This document shows positions 7,455 to 16,641 of a stretch of 64,000 nt of DNA, piece by piece (position 1 is the first letter of the stretch; each line of letters opens with the position of its first letter). Source of the DNA: Streptomyces calvus (GTDB lineage: Bacteria; Actinomycetota; Actinomycetes; Streptomycetales; Streptomycetaceae); NCBI RefSeq assembly GCF_006782915.1, contig NZ_VCNP01000040.1, positions 1-64,000 of the forward strand. Direction: 5' to 3'. The notes under the pieces were generated by a model. That model saw only the letters and a list, made by a program, of their open reading frames with translations. It was not told where the DNA came from and ran no database searches. Made by a program: the position numbers and the translations under genes.

Positions 7455-9527
7455 ATGGGCATTCTCACTCTCCTGCGGAACGCGTTCGGACGGTCACGCA
7501 AAGCGAGGGGCGCCGAAGCGGAGGGTGCGGCGGAGGCCGCCGGGACGACGCGCACGTCCTCGGCATCCTCCGGCCCGGACACCACGCCGTCGCCCGAACC
7601 GGCCGCGAAGCCCGCCACGGACTCGGCACCGGCGACCGCGACGGAGACGTCCGCAGCGGCGTCCACGGAGACGGCGGCAGCGACGTCCGCGGCCCCGAAG
7701 GTGCCGGCCCCGTCCAGCGAGCCCACCCCGCCGTCCCGCACGGCCTCCGTGCCGGAGCCCCGCGAGGAGCACGACCTCGTCTCCGCGGCCTTCGACAACG
7801 TCACGGTCCCGAGGCCCACCACCCCGTCGGACAAGCCCACAGAGCCGACGGCCGAGGCGCCGGAGCCGACGGCAGTGGAGCCGACCGTCGAGGCCGCGGA
7901 GCCGACGGCAGTGGAGCCCGCGAAGCCGGAGACGGCACCGGTGGAGGCGGAGGCCGCGGACGCGGAGCCCGCCCAGACCGAGACCCCGCAGGCGGAGGCC
8001 GAGGCAACGGAGCCGGAGGCGGCCCCTGAGGCGGAGGCGAAGCCCGAGGCGGAGGCGGAGGCGGAGGCTAAGGCCGAGCCCGAGGCCGAGGTGAAGCCCG
8101 AGCCGGAGACAGCCCCGGAGGCGGAGGCCAAGCCCGAGGCCGAAGCCGAGGCGGAGGCCGAGCCGGAGACCAAGCCCGAGCCGGAGCCGGAGCCGGAGGC
8201 TGCCCCCGAGCCCGAGCCCGAGCCCGAACCGCAAGCGACGGCTGCCGTGGAGCCCGAGGCGACGCCCGAAGCCGAGCCGACCCCGGAGCCCGAGCCGAGC
8301 CCGGCCCCCGAGGCGGAGACGAAGGCGGAGCCCGAGGCGACTCCCGACACCGAAGCCTCGGTGGAAGAGCCCGAGGCGACTCCCGACACCGAAGCTTCCG
8401 TGGAAGAGCCCGCGGCGGAGCCGGAAGCGGAGGCGAAGCCCGAAGCCGACACCACGCCGAAGGCCGAGCCGCAGCCCGCAGCCGCTCCCGAGCCGGAGCC
8501 GGAGCCCGAGCCCGCAACCGCTCCGGAGCCCGAGCCCGAGCCGGAATCCAAGCCGGAGCCCGAGGCCGCCGCCGAGGAGCCTGCGGCCACCGCCCAGGAG
8601 CCCGAGGCCACCCCCGAGGCACCCGAGCTCACCGCCCAGGAGCCCGAGGCGGCCACCACCGCCGCACCCGAGCCCGAGCCCGCCACCAAGGCCACCGAGG
8701 CCCGCGAGGCCGCCGAGGCACCCGAGGCACCCGAGGCACCCGAGGCCGCCGACGGCGAGGCCGCCCCACAGGCGGCACCCGCACCCGACGACGCAACCGG
8801 CACGGGTGGTGCGGGTGGGAACGACGCCCCGGCCGAAGGCGAAGCCGAGGCCGACAACGCGACCGAGCCCGAGCGCGACCCCGCCCCCACCGCCGACGTC
8901 CCGCCCACCCTCACCACCGCCCACCACGCCGCCACCGCCGCCCTCGCCAAGAACGGCCTCACCGGCACCCGCGCCAAGGTCTACCTCGTACTCGACCGCT
9001 CCGCCTCCATGCGCCCGTACTACAAGGACGGCTCCGCGCAGGCCCTCGGCGAGCAGACCCTCGCCCTCGCCGCCGCCCTCGACACGGACGCGACCGTCCA
9101 CGTCGTCTTCTTCTCCACCGAACTCGACGGCACCGGCGAGCTGACCCTCACCGACCACGAGAACAGGATCGACGAGCTGCACGCCGGCCTCGGCCGCATG
9201 GGCCGTACCAGCTACCACGCCGCCGTGGAGGCCGTCCTCGCGCGCCACGCGGACGAGCCGGCCGGCACCCCCGCCCTGGTGGTCTTCCAGACCGACGGCG
9301 CCCCCGACGCCAAGACCCCCGCCACCCAGGCGCTGAACGACGCGGCGAAGAACCACCCGGCCGTGTTCTTCTCCTTCGTCGCCTTCGGTGAGCACGACAA
9401 CAAGGCGTTCGACTACCTCCGCAAGCTGAAGACCGGCAACGCGTCGTTCTTCCACGCGGGCCCCACCCCGCGCGAGCTCACCGACCAGGAGCTGTACGAG
9501 GGCATCCTCGCCACCTGGCGGCCCTGA
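7455..9527 (+). CDS. TerF-like vWA-domain protein with long acidic Pro/Glu/Ala repeat region
   Basis: 690 residues. The ATG is chosen because the following GILTLLRNAFGRSRKARG looks like a genuine amphipathic N-terminus and GAAGGG precedes it. Residues from about 20 to 490 are low-complexity Pro-Glu-Ala-Thr repeats, including an exact 13-residue duplication starting EATPDTEASVEEP (39-base direct repeat from about 8332). The C-terminal von Willebrand A domain (about 495-690) has the metal-site motif DRSAS and resembles TerF/tellurium-resistance-type vWA proteins. Such proteins accompany metal or stress responses, but no ter partner genes are in this window. The acidic tail may be a spacer or cell-envelope-interacting segment; that is inference. 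A strong hairpin follows the stop. Confidence 0.88.
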   Translation: MGILTLLRNAFGRSRKARGAEAEGAAEAAGTTRTSSASSGPDTTPSPEPAAKPATDSAPATATETSAAASTETAAATSAAPKVPAPSSEPTPPSRTASVPEPREEHDLVSAAFDNVTVPRPTTPSDKPTEPTAEAPEPTAVEPTVEAAEPTAVEPAKPETAPVEAEAADAEPAQTETPQAEAEATEPEAAPEAEAKPEAEAEAEAKAEPEAEVKPEPETAPEAEAKPEAEAEAEAEPETKPEPEPEPEAAPEPEPEPEPQATAAVEPEATPEAEPTPEPEPSPAPEAETKAEPEATPDTEASVEEPEATPDTEASVEEPAAEPEAEAKPEADTTPKAEPQPAAAPEPEPEPEPATAPEPEPEPESKPEPEAAAEEPAATAQEPEATPEAPELTAQEPEAATTAAPEPEPATKATEAREAAEAPEAPEAPEAADGEAAPQAAPAPDDATGTGGAGGNDAPAEGEAEADNATEPERDPAPTADVPPTLTTAHHAATAALAKNGLTGTRAKVYLVLDRSASMRPYYKDGSAQALGEQTLALAAALDTDATVHVVFFSTELDGTGELTLTDHENRIDELHAGLGRMGRTSYHAAVEAVLARHADEPAGTPALVVFQTDGAPDAKTPATQALNDAAKNHPAVFFSFVAFGEHDNKAFDYLRKLKTGNASFFHAGPTPRELTDQELYEGILATWRP

Positions 9528-9559
9528 CCCCGGGCCCGGCCCGGGCCGGCCCGACCCAC

Positions 9560-9619
9560 CGGGGCGGGCGGTGCGCACGTACGGACGGACCGTCCCGTAC
9601 GCACGCACCGCCCGCCCCG
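9560..9619 (+). terminator. Terminator hairpin after the vWA gene
   Basis: Arms CGGGGCGGGCGGTGCG (9560-9575) and CGCACCGCCCGCCCCG (9604-9619) are perfectly complementary, and the loop has a further CGTACGG/CCCGTACG pairing. It lies 33 bases after the stop codon of the vWA gene and before the metG promoter. Confidence 0.8.
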
Positions 9620-9627
9620 AAACGCGT

Positions 9628-9664
9628 GTGAGTCGATCTCCACGGGGCCAGTAGGATTTCGACC
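9628..9664 (+). promoter_or_regulatory. Candidate metG promoter with leaderless start
   Basis: TAGGAT at 9652-9657 resembles a -10 hexamer and is followed by only 7 bases before the metG ATG, so transcription would begin at or next to the start codon. TGTGAG at 9628-9633 is a weak -35 at 18 bases. No ribosome binding site is visible, which fits a leaderless mRNA. Confidence 0.45.
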
Positions 9665-11281
9665 ATGGCGGCCACTGGATCCGAGAAGCAGGGGGCGAAG
9701 GCGTACTACGTCTCGACCCCCATCTACTACGTCAACGACGCTCCTCACCTGGGCCACGCCTACACGACCGTCGCAGGGGACGTGCTCACGCGCTGGCACC
9801 GTCAGCGCGGCGAGAAGGTGTGGTACCTCACCGGCACGGACGAGCACGGTCAGAAGATCATGCGCACGGCCGAGGCGAACGGGGTCACCCCGCAGGCCTG
9901 GGCCGACAAGCTCGTCACCGAGGCCTGGAAGCCCCTGTGGGAGCACCTCGACATCGCGAACGACGACTTCATCCGCACCACGCAGAAGCGGCACACCGAC
10001 CGCGTCCAGGAGTTCGTCCAGGATCTCTACGACAAGGGCGAGATCTACAAGGGCGGCTACGAGGGCCCGTACTGCGTCGGCTGCGAGGAGTACAAGCTCC
10101 CCGGTGAGCTGCTCGACGGCGAGGGCGAGTACGCGGGCCAGAAGCTGTGCCCGATCCACAAGAAGCCGGTGGAGATCCTCAGCGAGGAGAACTACTTCTT
10201 CAAGCTGAGCGAGTACGGCGAGAAGCTGCTCGCCCACTACGAAGCCAACCCGGGCTTCATCCAGCCCGAGTCGGCGCGCAACGAGGTCGTGAACTTCGTC
10301 CGCCAGGGCCTGCAGGACCTGTCGATCTCCCGCTCGACGTTCGACTGGGGCGTGCCCGTCCCGTGGGACGACAAGCACGTGATCTACGTGTGGGTCGACG
10401 CGCTGCTGAACTACGCCACCGCGGTCGGCTACAACGAGAACCCGGAGAAGTTCGAGGCGACGTTCCCCGCCGACGTCCACCTGGTCGGCAAGGACATCCT
10501 CCGCTTCCACGCGATCATCTGGCCGGCCATGCTGATGGCGCAGGGCCTGCCGCTGCCCGGGAAGATCGCCGCGAACGGCTGGCTGATGGTCGGCGGCGAG
10601 AAGATGAGCAAGTCCAACCTGACCGGCATCAAGCCGCAGGACCTCACCTCGCACTTCGGTGTGGACGCGTACCGCTGGTACTTCCTGCGGGCCATCGCCT
10701 TCGGCCAGGACGGCTCCTTCTCCTGGGAGGACTTCTCCGCCCGCTACACCAGCGAGCTGGCGAACGACTACGGCAACCTCGCCTCCCGCGTGGCGGCGAT
10801 GGTCGGCAAGTACTTCGGCGGCGAGCTGCCGGCGTCGACGGCCGACGGCGACGCGGAGCGGGCGGTCCACGACGGCCTGGCGAAGGCCGTCGCGGAGGCC
10901 GACCGGAAGATCGGCGACGAGCTGGACTTCCAGGGCGGCATCCTGGCCGTGTTCGACTTCGTGAAGCAGGTCAACGGCTACATCACCGAGCAGGAGCCCT
11001 GGAAGGTCGCCAAGGACACCTCCGACGAGGGCAAGGCCCGCCTGGCGACGATCCTCTACACGGCCGCGGAGTCCCTGCGCGCGGTCGCGGTCCTGCTGAA
11101 CCCGGTCATGCCGGAGACCTCGCAGAAGCTGTGGGACTCCCTCGGCGCGGAGGCCTCCCTCGGCGCCCTCGCGGACCAGAAGGTCCAGGAGGCCGGCACC
11201 TGGGGCCTGCTGCCCGCCGGCTCGACGGTCACCAAGGGCGCGGTCCTCTTCCCGCGTCTCGAGGAGAAGCCGAGCGCGTAA
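9665..11281 (+). CDS. metG: Methionyl-tRNA synthetase
   Basis: 538 residues. A class I synthetase that charges tRNA-Met in the cytoplasm. The HIGH signature appears as HLGH within YYVNDAPHLGHAY near the N-terminus and KMSKS at about residue 314. The connective peptide has a reduced zinc knuckle (CVGC ... CPIH). The C-terminus ends after the anticodon-binding helical domain with no appended tRNA-binding EMAP-like domain, as in other actinobacterial enzymes. It stands alone between two hairpins. The ATG at 9665 matches the usual N-terminus and probably initiates a leaderless message. Confidence 0.97.
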   Translation: MAATGSEKQGAKAYYVSTPIYYVNDAPHLGHAYTTVAGDVLTRWHRQRGEKVWYLTGTDEHGQKIMRTAEANGVTPQAWADKLVTEAWKPLWEHLDIANDDFIRTTQKRHTDRVQEFVQDLYDKGEIYKGGYEGPYCVGCEEYKLPGELLDGEGEYAGQKLCPIHKKPVEILSEENYFFKLSEYGEKLLAHYEANPGFIQPESARNEVVNFVRQGLQDLSISRSTFDWGVPVPWDDKHVIYVWVDALLNYATAVGYNENPEKFEATFPADVHLVGKDILRFHAIIWPAMLMAQGLPLPGKIAANGWLMVGGEKMSKSNLTGIKPQDLTSHFGVDAYRWYFLRAIAFGQDGSFSWEDFSARYTSELANDYGNLASRVAAMVGKYFGGELPASTADGDAERAVHDGLAKAVAEADRKIGDELDFQGGILAVFDFVKQVNGYITEQEPWKVAKDTSDEGKARLATILYTAAESLRAVAVLLNPVMPETSQKLWDSLGAEASLGALADQKVQEAGTWGLLPAGSTVTKGAVLFPRLEEKPSA

Positions 11282-11295
11282 CGCACGTGCTACAG

Positions 11296-11334
11296 CCGGG
11301 CCCGGGAGACGATCCGACCTTCTCCCGGGCCCGG
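11296..11334 (+). terminator. Rho-independent terminator of metG
   Basis: Arms CCGGGCCCGGGAGA (11296-11309) and TCTCCCGGGCCCGG (11321-11334) are perfectly complementary with an 11-base loop. They are followed by TGTTTT, the best U-tract among the hairpins in this window. Confidence 0.88.
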
Positions 11335-11397
11335 TGTTTTGCGAAGATCACGTGAAGGCGTCCGTCCGGCCGCCGGCACTCACGTGGGGGATCTTCC

Positions 11398-11763
11398 ATG
11401 GCACTCTTCGGCAACGCGCACACCGTCGACCCGGTGCAGGCCCAGCAGGACTACGCCCGGCTGCTCGGCCACGGCGAGCAGGTGCACGCCGCGTTCCTGC
11501 TGATCCGCGACACCATCCTGTTCACCGACCGCCGCCTCATCCTGGTCGACAAGCAGGGCATCACCGGGAAGAAGACGGAGTACCACTCGATTCCCTACCG
11601 CAGCATCACGCACTTCGCGGTCGAGACCGCCGGTCACTTCGACCTGGACGCGGAGCTGAAGATCTGGCTCTCGGGAGCCCAGACCCCCATCCAGAAGACC
11701 TTCACCAAGGGCGTCGACATCTACGAAGTCCAGGCCATCCTCACCCAGTTCGTCGCCCGCTGA
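11398..11763 (+). CDS. Bacterial PH-domain protein (YokE/bPH_1 type)
   Basis: 121 residues, soluble. The central part (about 25-120) has the alternating strand pattern and the conserved turn TDRRLILVDKQGITGKK followed by IPYRSITHFAVETAG, characteristic of bacterial pleckstrin-homology proteins. The precise role of this family is unknown; some members bind partner proteins or membranes. The ATG is preceded by GGGGATCTTCC, a moderate ribosome binding site. It is monocistronic, downstream of the metG terminator and convergent with the ATPase gene. Confidence 0.85.
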   Translation: MALFGNAHTVDPVQAQQDYARLLGHGEQVHAAFLLIRDTILFTDRRLILVDKQGITGKKTEYHSIPYRSITHFAVETAGHFDLDAELKIWLSGAQTPIQKTFTKGVDIYEVQAILTQFVAR

Positions 11764-11886
11764 CCCGCACGCGCGAAGGCGTCGCAAAAGCGTCGCACGG
11801 GCCGGACGCACCGACCGCGAACGCACCGACCGTGAGCGCACCGGTCGTCGTTCACGGTCACCGCACCGCACACCCGGTGCATCGCG
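11764..11886. other. Convergent intergenic region with weak hairpin
   Basis: 123 bases between the PH-domain gene and the ATPase gene. It holds a short direct repeat of GCGAACGCACCGACCG-like units and an inverted pair ACCGTGA/TCACGGT (about 11829-11860) that may act as a bidirectional terminator. Nothing else is recognisable. Confidence 0.4.
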
Positions 11887-12435
11887 TCATCGCTTCACGA
11901 AGGTGGTGACGAACCGGGCGCGTTCGGCGACGGGGGCGAGCGGCAGGTGGGTCAGTTCGTAGCCGTAGGCGGTGTAGGCGGCGACCATCGCCTCGTAGGT
12001 GCGCTCGGCCTCGGCGAACGACTGCTTGCGCTCACTGTCCTGTTCGTAGATCTCCGGCCAGGGAGGTGCGATGAGTACGCGCCGGTGGTAACGGAACGTT
12101 CGCGCGGCGGTGTGGACGTGGTCCGGGACGGGCAGTCCCTCCAGCCGCAGGTATCCCACGATGTCCGGGATGCCGCGGTCGAAGAAGACCGGCCCCGCCT
12201 CTTCGGCCGCCATACGGAAGGAGCGCATCTCCCAGCCGAGCATCAGCTCGGCGAAGCGCGCGCGATCGGCCCACGGCAGCGCGGAGCCGCCGATCGCCGT
12301 CTGGTCCTGGATGACACCGCGTCCCGCCTCGACGGACCGCACGAAGCCCATCCCCTGCAACTGGTCGATCAGGGTGCTCTTCCCGGACCCCGGCCCTCCC
12401 GTGATGACGACGAACCGCTCCGATCCCGCTGTCAC
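11887..12435 (-). CDS. AAA_28-type ATP-binding protein (predicted ATPase/kinase)
   Basis: 182 residues. The GTG start is chosen because CTGGAGG lies 7 bases upstream; a much longer open frame continues into aspS antisense and is not real. A Walker A motif GGPGSGKST is at about residues 13-21, and the family signature FFDRGIPDIVGYL is at about 84-96. These fit the AAA_28 family of small P-loop proteins that resemble nucleotide or thiamine kinases. The substrate is unknown. It lies downstream of aspS on the same strand but is separated by a strong hairpin, so it is probably transcribed by read-through or its own promoter. Confidence 0.85.
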   Translation of the reverse strand: MTAGSERFVVITGGPGSGKSTLIDQLQGMGFVRSVEAGRGVIQDQTAIGGSALPWADRARFAELMLGWEMRSFRMAAEEAGPVFFDRGIPDIVGYLRLEGLPVPDHVHTAARTFRYHRRVLIAPPWPEIYEQDSERKQSFAEAERTYEAMVAAYTAYGYELTHLPLAPVAERARFVTTFVKR

Positions 12436-12480
12436 GCGGCCGACCTCCAGAATCTGCACGACTGGTCGTTCTCCGACGGC

Positions 12481-12518
12481 GAAGGGCCCGGAACCATGAT
12501 GTCGGTTCCGGGCCCTTC
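12481..12518 (-). terminator. Terminator hairpin after aspS
   Basis: Arms GAAGGGCCCGGAACC and GGTTCCGGGCCCTTC are perfectly complementary around an 8-base loop. They lie 12 bases past the aspS stop codon and before the downstream ATPase gene. Confidence 0.85.
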
Positions 12519-12530
12519 CACGCTGCCGGG

Positions 12531-14294
12531 TTACTTCGGCTGCGGCTTGCGCACCGTCAGGTGCAGTTCCTTCAGGCGGGCCTCGTCCAGCTCCGTCGGG
12601 GCGCCCATCATGAGGTCCTGGGCGTTGCCGTTGAGCGGGAAGGCGATGGTCTCGCGGATGTTGGGCTCGTCGGCGAGGAGCATCACGATGCGGTCGACGC
12701 CCGGAGCGATGCCGCCGTGCGGCGGGGCGCCGAAGCGGAACGCGCGGAGCATGCCGGCGAACTTCTCCTCGACCGTCTCCCGGTCGTAGCCCGCGATCTC
12801 GAACGCCTTCAGCATGATCTCCGGCTCGTGGTTCCGGATCGCGCCGGAGGACAGCTCGACACCGTTGCAGACGATGTCGTACTGCCAGCCCAGGATGTCC
12901 AGCGGGTCCTGGGTCTCCAGGGCCTCCAGACCGCCCTGCGGCATCGAGAACGGGTTGTGCGAGAAGTCGATCGCGCCGGTCTCCTCGTCCTTCTCGTACA
13001 TCGGGAAGTCGACGATCCAGCAGAAGCGGAAGACGTTCTCCTCGAAGTGGCCGGCGCGCTTGGCGGCCTCGACCCGCACCGCGCCCATGATCTTCGAGAC
13101 CTCGTCGAACTCGCCCGCGCCGAAGAACACCGCGTGGCCCGGGGCCAGCGAGAGCCGCTTGGTCAGCTCGGCGACGTTCTCCTCGGTGAGGAACTTGGCG
13201 ATCGGGCCGGACAGCGAGCCGTCCTCGGCCACCCGCACCCACGCCAGGCCCTTCGCGCCCTGCGCGACCGCGAAGTCACCGAGCTGGTCGAAGAACTTGC
13301 GGGGCTGGCCGGAGACGTCCGGCACCGGCAGCGCCCGCACGTGCTTGCCGGCGAACGCCTTGAACTCCGAGCCCTCGAAGACGTCGGTGATGTCGACGAG
13401 CTCCAGCTTGGCGCGCAGGTCCGGCTTGTCCGAGCCGTACTTCAGCATCGCCTCGCGGAACGGGATGCGCGGGAACGGGGACGTCACGTGACGCCCGTTG
13501 CCGAACTCCTCGAACAGCTCGGTCATCAGTTTCTCGATCGGCTGGAAGACGTCCTCCTGCTCGACGAAGCTCATCTCCACGTCGAGCTGGTAGAACTCGC
13601 CCGGCGAGCGGTCCGCGCGGGCGTCCTCGTCACGGAAGCAGGGCGCGATCTGGAAGTAGCGGTCAAAGCCGGAGATCATCAGCAGCTGCTTGAACTGCTG
13701 CGGCGCCTGAGGGAGGGCGTAGAACTTGCCCGGGTTCAGACGGGAGGGGACGACGAAGTCGCGGGCGCCCTCGGGGGAGGTCGCGGACAGGATCGGCGTC
13801 GCCATCTCGTTGAAGCCCAGCGCCGTCATCTTGTGCCGGATCGCCGAGATCACCTGCGTGCGCAGCATGACATTGCGGTGCATGCGCTCACGGCGCAGGT
13901 CCAGGAAGCGGTACTCCAGGCGCCGCTCCTCGTTGACCCCGTCCTCCGCGTTGATCGTGAAGGGGAGCGGGGCGGCGGCACCCAGCACCTCGACGGTGCC
14001 GACCTCGACCTCGACCTCACCGGTCGGCAGCTCGGGGTTGACGTTCTCGGCGCCGCGCGAGACGACCTTGCCGTCGACGCGGACCACCGTCTCCTTGGAG
14101 AGCTTGTCCAGCGCCTCGTACGCCTCGGTGCCCGGGCGGGCCACGAGCTGCGTGATGCCGTAGTGATCGCGCAGATCGATGAAGAGGATGCCGCCCAGGT
14201 CGCGCCGATTGTGCAGCCAGCCACTCAGCCGGACGTCGGTGCCGACGTCAGAGGCGCGGAGCTCGCCGCAGGTGTGGGACCTGTACCGATGCAT
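12531..14294 (-). CDS. aspS: Aspartyl-tRNA synthetase
   Basis: 587 residues. A class II synthetase of the bacterial AspRS type. An N-terminal OB-fold anticodon-binding domain (about 1-105) is followed by the catalytic core with FRDEDARADRSPGEFYQLD (motif 2 region), a GAD insertion, and the motif 3 region GIAPGVDRIVMLL near the C-terminus. Actinobacterial enzymes of this kind often act in the absence of a separate AsnRS, mischarging tRNA-Asn for repair by GatCAB; that is family knowledge and is not tested here. The ATG start begins MHRYRSHTCGELRAS, the usual N-terminus. A parS site lies 36 bases upstream and a terminator follows. Confidence 0.97.
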   Translation of the reverse strand: MHRYRSHTCGELRASDVGTDVRLSGWLHNRRDLGGILFIDLRDHYGITQLVARPGTEAYEALDKLSKETVVRVDGKVVSRGAENVNPELPTGEVEVEVGTVEVLGAAAPLPFTINAEDGVNEERRLEYRFLDLRRERMHRNVMLRTQVISAIRHKMTALGFNEMATPILSATSPEGARDFVVPSRLNPGKFYALPQAPQQFKQLLMISGFDRYFQIAPCFRDEDARADRSPGEFYQLDVEMSFVEQEDVFQPIEKLMTELFEEFGNGRHVTSPFPRIPFREAMLKYGSDKPDLRAKLELVDITDVFEGSEFKAFAGKHVRALPVPDVSGQPRKFFDQLGDFAVAQGAKGLAWVRVAEDGSLSGPIAKFLTEENVAELTKRLSLAPGHAVFFGAGEFDEVSKIMGAVRVEAAKRAGHFEENVFRFCWIVDFPMYEKDEETGAIDFSHNPFSMPQGGLEALETQDPLDILGWQYDIVCNGVELSSGAIRNHEPEIMLKAFEIAGYDRETVEEKFAGMLRAFRFGAPPHGGIAPGVDRIVMLLADEPNIRETIAFPLNGNAQDLMMGAPTELDEARLKELHLTVRKPQPK

Positions 14295-14329
14295 CGTCGT
14301 TCATCCAGCCTTCGCGGATCGGGGTCGTT

Positions 14330-14343
14330 GTTTCACGTGAAAC
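14330..14343. other. parS: parS site (ParB binding site) upstream of aspS
   Basis: GTTTCACGTGAAAC is the perfect palindrome known as the Streptomyces parS consensus. It lies in the intergenic region between aspS and the divergent PP2C phosphatase gene. ParB binding here contributes to the oriC-proximal segregation complex. The identical sequence recurs at 44321. Confidence 0.93.
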
Positions 14344-14494
14344 TCCCCCCAAGCCTACCGGCCGCCCCAAGATCGCTTCTCCGTCATTCTCCGTCATTGC
14401 GGGTCGGGCACCCGACCCGCGCCCGGCCGGCACCCGGTCGGCACCCGGCCGCCTTCGGTGGCAGTTTTCGACACCATCTTCATAAAGTGGTGCA

Positions 14495-16639
14495 ATGCGC
14501 ACTGGTGAGCCCCTGCCCGCACTGGGGGACGTCCTCGCGGCCCTCGACACCGGTCTGTGGCACTGGGACACCGCGTCCGGGCTGGTCACGGTCGACGCGA
14601 TGTCGGCACGGCTGCTCGGACTGCCCCCCGAGCAGGCGACGCTCACCGAGGCCCAGATCCGCTCCCGGCTGCACCCCGTCGACTGGAACGAGATCACCGG
14701 AGTGGTCCAGCTCGCCGTCGCCGAGGGCACCCTCGCCGAGGTACGGATCCGGATCATGGACGACCGGAACCGGGTCATGAGGGTGGTGCGCAGCCGTCTC
14801 AAGCCCTCCTTCGACGACGTGCGCAAGTCCTACGTCCTCACCGGCACCCTCCAGGAGGTCACGGAGCCGACCCCGGGCACGCCGGCGGGCCGCAGCGCGG
14901 TCACCGGTGACTGGCGGCGCTCCCGGGAGGCGTTCCTGCTGGACGCGGGCCGGGCGCTGGCCGAGGCACGGTCGACGCAGGAGGTGCTGCGGGTCACCGC
15001 CAACCTGTCGATGCCCGGCTTCTCACCGGACGGACTGGCGGTGTTCGGCGTCGAGGGCGACCGGCTCACGATCATCGGCCACCACGGGCACGAGCCCGGC
15101 GCCGACAATCCGTTCACCTACATGCCGATCGACACCGACTACCCGGCCGCCGAGGTGGTGCGCACCGGACGCGCGGTGTACCTGTCCTCACCGGAGGAGT
15201 ACAAGGAGCGCTACCCCCTCACCTGGCCGCTCGCCCAGCGCTTCGGCCGCCGGTCCTGGGCGTTCCTGCCGCTGACCGCCTCGGGCCGCACCATGGGCGC
15301 CTGGCTGGCGGCGTTCGCCTACCCGGTCGCGTTCACTCCCGACGAGCGTTCGGTGCTGACCACCGTGGCGCGGATGCTGGCCCAGGCGCTGTCCCGCGCG
15401 GGCACCGCCGAGAGCGAGCGGGCGCTGACCGACGGGCTGCAGCGCTCGATGATGCCGAAGCTCGGGCCGCGCATCCCGGGCATGAGCGTCGCCGCCCGCT
15501 ATGTGCCCACCGGCGGCGGCCTCCAGGTCGGCGGCGACTGGTACGACGTGATCCCGCTGCCGAACGGACGGTTCGCGCTGGTCATCGGAGACGTCCAGGG
15601 GCACGACGTGCGGGCCGCCGGGCTGATGGGCCAGCTGCGGATAGCGCTGCGGGCGTACGCCTCGGAGGGCCACCGCCCCGACGCCGTGCTCTCCCGCGCC
15701 TCCCGCTTCCTGCACGGCATAGGCGAGGGCGATCCCGCCGAGGCGCGCTTCGCCACCTGCCTGTACGTGGAGGTCGACCCGCCGAGCGGGGTCCTGGAGA
15801 TAGCCCGCGCCGGGCACCCCGACCCGGTGATCCGGATGGCCGACGCGACCGTGCTGACCCGTCCGACGGCGGGCGGACTGCCCCTGGGCATCGACCCGGA
15901 CGCCGACTACCCCACCACCCGGCTGCTGCTGGAGCCCGGCGAGACGATGCTGATCTGCACGGACGGGCTGATCGAGACCGGCGGCCACGACCTGGAGACC
16001 GGCTGGCAACGGCTGCGCGGCATCCTGGAGGAGCACAAGGGCAATCAGGAGGAACTGGCCGACGCCCTGGTGCAGGCGGTGCACGGCCCCTCCTCGCACC
16101 ACACCACCGGCCCGCTGGCCGACCGTCGCGAGGACGACATCGCCGTCCTGCTGCTGTGCCGGCAGGGCGAGGGGTGCGGCTGCGGCGCGGACACGGACAC
16201 GGTCCGGCCGCCGGTGCGCCGCACGATGCTGACGGTGGCGCAGGCCGAGCCCGAGCGCATCGCGTCGGCCCGGCAGCAACTGCGCGAGCTGCTGCACGAC
16301 TGGTCCTCGGCGGACCAGGTGGACTCCGCGGTGCTGCTGCTGTCGGAGGTGCTCACCAACGTCCTGGTGCACACCGACGCCGACGCCCTGCTGCTCGCCG
16401 AGGTGACCGACGGCGGGGACGGCCGCCGGATGCGCATCGAGGTCACCGACTCCGGCGACGACCTGCCGCACGTGCGCAGGCCGGGCGAGCTGGCGTCCTC
16501 CGGGCGCGGCCTGCTCATGGTCGAGCTGCTCTCCCACTCCTGGGGCGTCGCCCCGCGCGGTGAGGGCAAGAGCATCTGGTTCGAGCTGTACGAGCAGGAG
16601 TCCGAGGCGCACGGGCGGGCGGACGGCCACCACCACTGA
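14495..16639 (+). CDS. PAS-GAF-PP2C(SpoIIE)-HATPase regulatory phosphatase
   Basis: 714 residues, soluble. Domain order: PAS (about 10-125), GAF (about 145-300), SpoIIE-type PP2C phosphatase (about 325-535) and an anti-sigma-type HATPase kinase (about 570-705). The PP2C part has GGDWYDV and GDVQGHD metal-binding motifs. The HATPase part has SEVLTNVLVH (N box) and GRGLLMVELL. Such proteins combine RsbU-like phosphatase and RsbW-like kinase activities to control anti-sigma-factor antagonists. No sigma factor or antagonist gene is adjacent, so the partner is unlinked. The ATG at 14495 lacks a clear ribosome binding site. It is divergent from aspS across the parS-containing region and ends in a strong hairpin. 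Confidence 0.92.
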   Translation: MRTGEPLPALGDVLAALDTGLWHWDTASGLVTVDAMSARLLGLPPEQATLTEAQIRSRLHPVDWNEITGVVQLAVAEGTLAEVRIRIMDDRNRVMRVVRSRLKPSFDDVRKSYVLTGTLQEVTEPTPGTPAGRSAVTGDWRRSREAFLLDAGRALAEARSTQEVLRVTANLSMPGFSPDGLAVFGVEGDRLTIIGHHGHEPGADNPFTYMPIDTDYPAAEVVRTGRAVYLSSPEEYKERYPLTWPLAQRFGRRSWAFLPLTASGRTMGAWLAAFAYPVAFTPDERSVLTTVARMLAQALSRAGTAESERALTDGLQRSMMPKLGPRIPGMSVAARYVPTGGGLQVGGDWYDVIPLPNGRFALVIGDVQGHDVRAAGLMGQLRIALRAYASEGHRPDAVLSRASRFLHGIGEGDPAEARFATCLYVEVDPPSGVLEIARAGHPDPVIRMADATVLTRPTAGGLPLGIDPDADYPTTRLLLEPGETMLICTDGLIETGGHDLETGWQRLRGILEEHKGNQEELADALVQAVHGPSSHHTTGPLADRREDDIAVLLLCRQGEGCGCGADTDTVRPPVRRTMLTVAQAEPERIASARQQLRELLHDWSSADQVDSAVLLLSEVLTNVLVHTDADALLLAEVTDGGDGRRMRIEVTDSGDDLPHVRRPGELASSGRGLLMVELLSHSWGVAPRGEGKSIWFELYEQESEAHGRADGHHH

Positions 16640-16641
16640 CG

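Noticed and set aside
11346..11360. ATCACGTGAA, similar to parS
   Set aside because: Only the 8-base core TCACGTGA matches; the outer GTT/AAC bases of the consensus are absent.
13481..13494. GTCACGTGAC palindrome inside aspS
   Set aside because: Lies in conserved coding sequence and differs from the parS consensus in outer positions.
12561..14780. Plus-strand open frame of 739 codons opposite aspS
   Set aside because: aspS is a certain gene on the other strand, and the opposite frame crosses the parS region and runs into the PP2C gene.
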